A stretch of 20,000 nucleotides of DNA from Penaeus vannamei. Its lineage: Eukaryota > Arthropoda > Malacostraca > Decapoda > Penaeidae. The DNA lies in NCBI RefSeq assembly GCF_042767895.1, contig NC_091567.1, forward strand, positions 29,021,590 to 29,041,589. The letters are read 5' to 3'. This document shows, in pieces, positions 19,736-20,000 of this stretch (within the stretch, counting starts at the first letter, position 1; each line of letters opens with the position of its first letter). The translations under genes and the position numbers were made by a program. Under the pieces are notes generated by a model. It was not told the DNA's origin, ran no database searches, and saw only the letters and a program-made list of their open reading frames with translations.

Positions 19736-20000
19736 ATATTAATAACGATGATGATAACAACAATAATGATTATAATGATAATGATAAAAACAACGCCTGT
19801 ATGATAATTAAAACAACAAAAATGATAACAAAAATTATGAAAATAATATAATGATAATAATAATAATAATGGTTATAATATTACCACCACCAACAATAAT
19901 AAAAACAACAGTAGTAATGATAACAAAAATCATAATCATAACAAGAATTACAACACTAACAATAAGGATAATATTAATAATAATAATGATAATAATGACA
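19736..20000. repeat. (AAT/GAT/AAC)n trinucleotide field
   Basis: Degenerate trinucleotide repeat made of AATAAT, GATGAT and ACAACA units running to the window end. It is similar in type to the complement of 11800-11995. All frames are low complexity. Confidence 0.9.

Overview
This window looks like intergenic, repeat-saturated DNA from an animal nuclear genome, most likely a decapod crustacean such as a penaeid shrimp. The basis is the very high density of long (CT)n, (TA)n, (GT)n and degenerate (ATCT)n arrays, the tRNA-derived short elements, a decayed LINE, and the absence of bacterial-style coding density. The taxon is inferred from known penaeid repeat content, not read from a marker gene. 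I find no credible intact host protein gene. Nearly all long ORFs here translate simple repeats (IYIY, LSLS, RERE and similar).

Almost everything is built from three duplicated modules. Module X occurs at about 860-3452 and again in direct orientation at about 15464-17372. Its order is an (ATCT)n field, a GC-rich tRNA-like element on the minus strand, a (CT)n tract, a (GT)n tract, an AT-rich linker and a sharply bounded 244-bp core. Only the first copy carries a 5'-truncated LINE at 1737-3004, which splits the (CT)n/(GT)n junction. Two cores of X differ by one base each between copies, while the linker between them has diverged visibly.

Module Y is a repeat of about 2 kb with no recognised coding capacity. 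It has two direct copies (3469-5510 and 12147-14340) and three inverted partial copies (6058-7050, 7205-8410 and 9481-10135). Four of the five carry a tRNA-derived short element of about 127 bp with an A box, a B box and a perfect anticodon arm. In the copy at 13518-13645 this element is still flanked by a perfect 13-bp direct repeat, so it inserted into Y. Copy C has lost it.

Module Z is a strand-asymmetric polypyrimidine/polypurine family. A complete example at 17757-19419 is a long inverted repeat with arms of roughly 640 bp around a spacer of about 380 bp. A half copy lies at 10928-11640 in inverted orientation to the right half of the full one. A Y+Z composite is also tandemly duplicated (about 7800-9440 and 9618-11085).

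The remaining stretches (1-343, 471-859, 11641-12146, 14346-14825, 16650-17128, 17373-17756, 19420-20000) show no recognisable gene. Points of interest within them are a perfect 13-bp hairpin at 229-258, a 49-codon ORF at 59-208, and a small GC-rich patch at 15258-15283 with YY1-like and E2F-like motifs. The window reads as a record of stacked duplications, fold-back DNA and nested retroelements, not as a working gene cluster.
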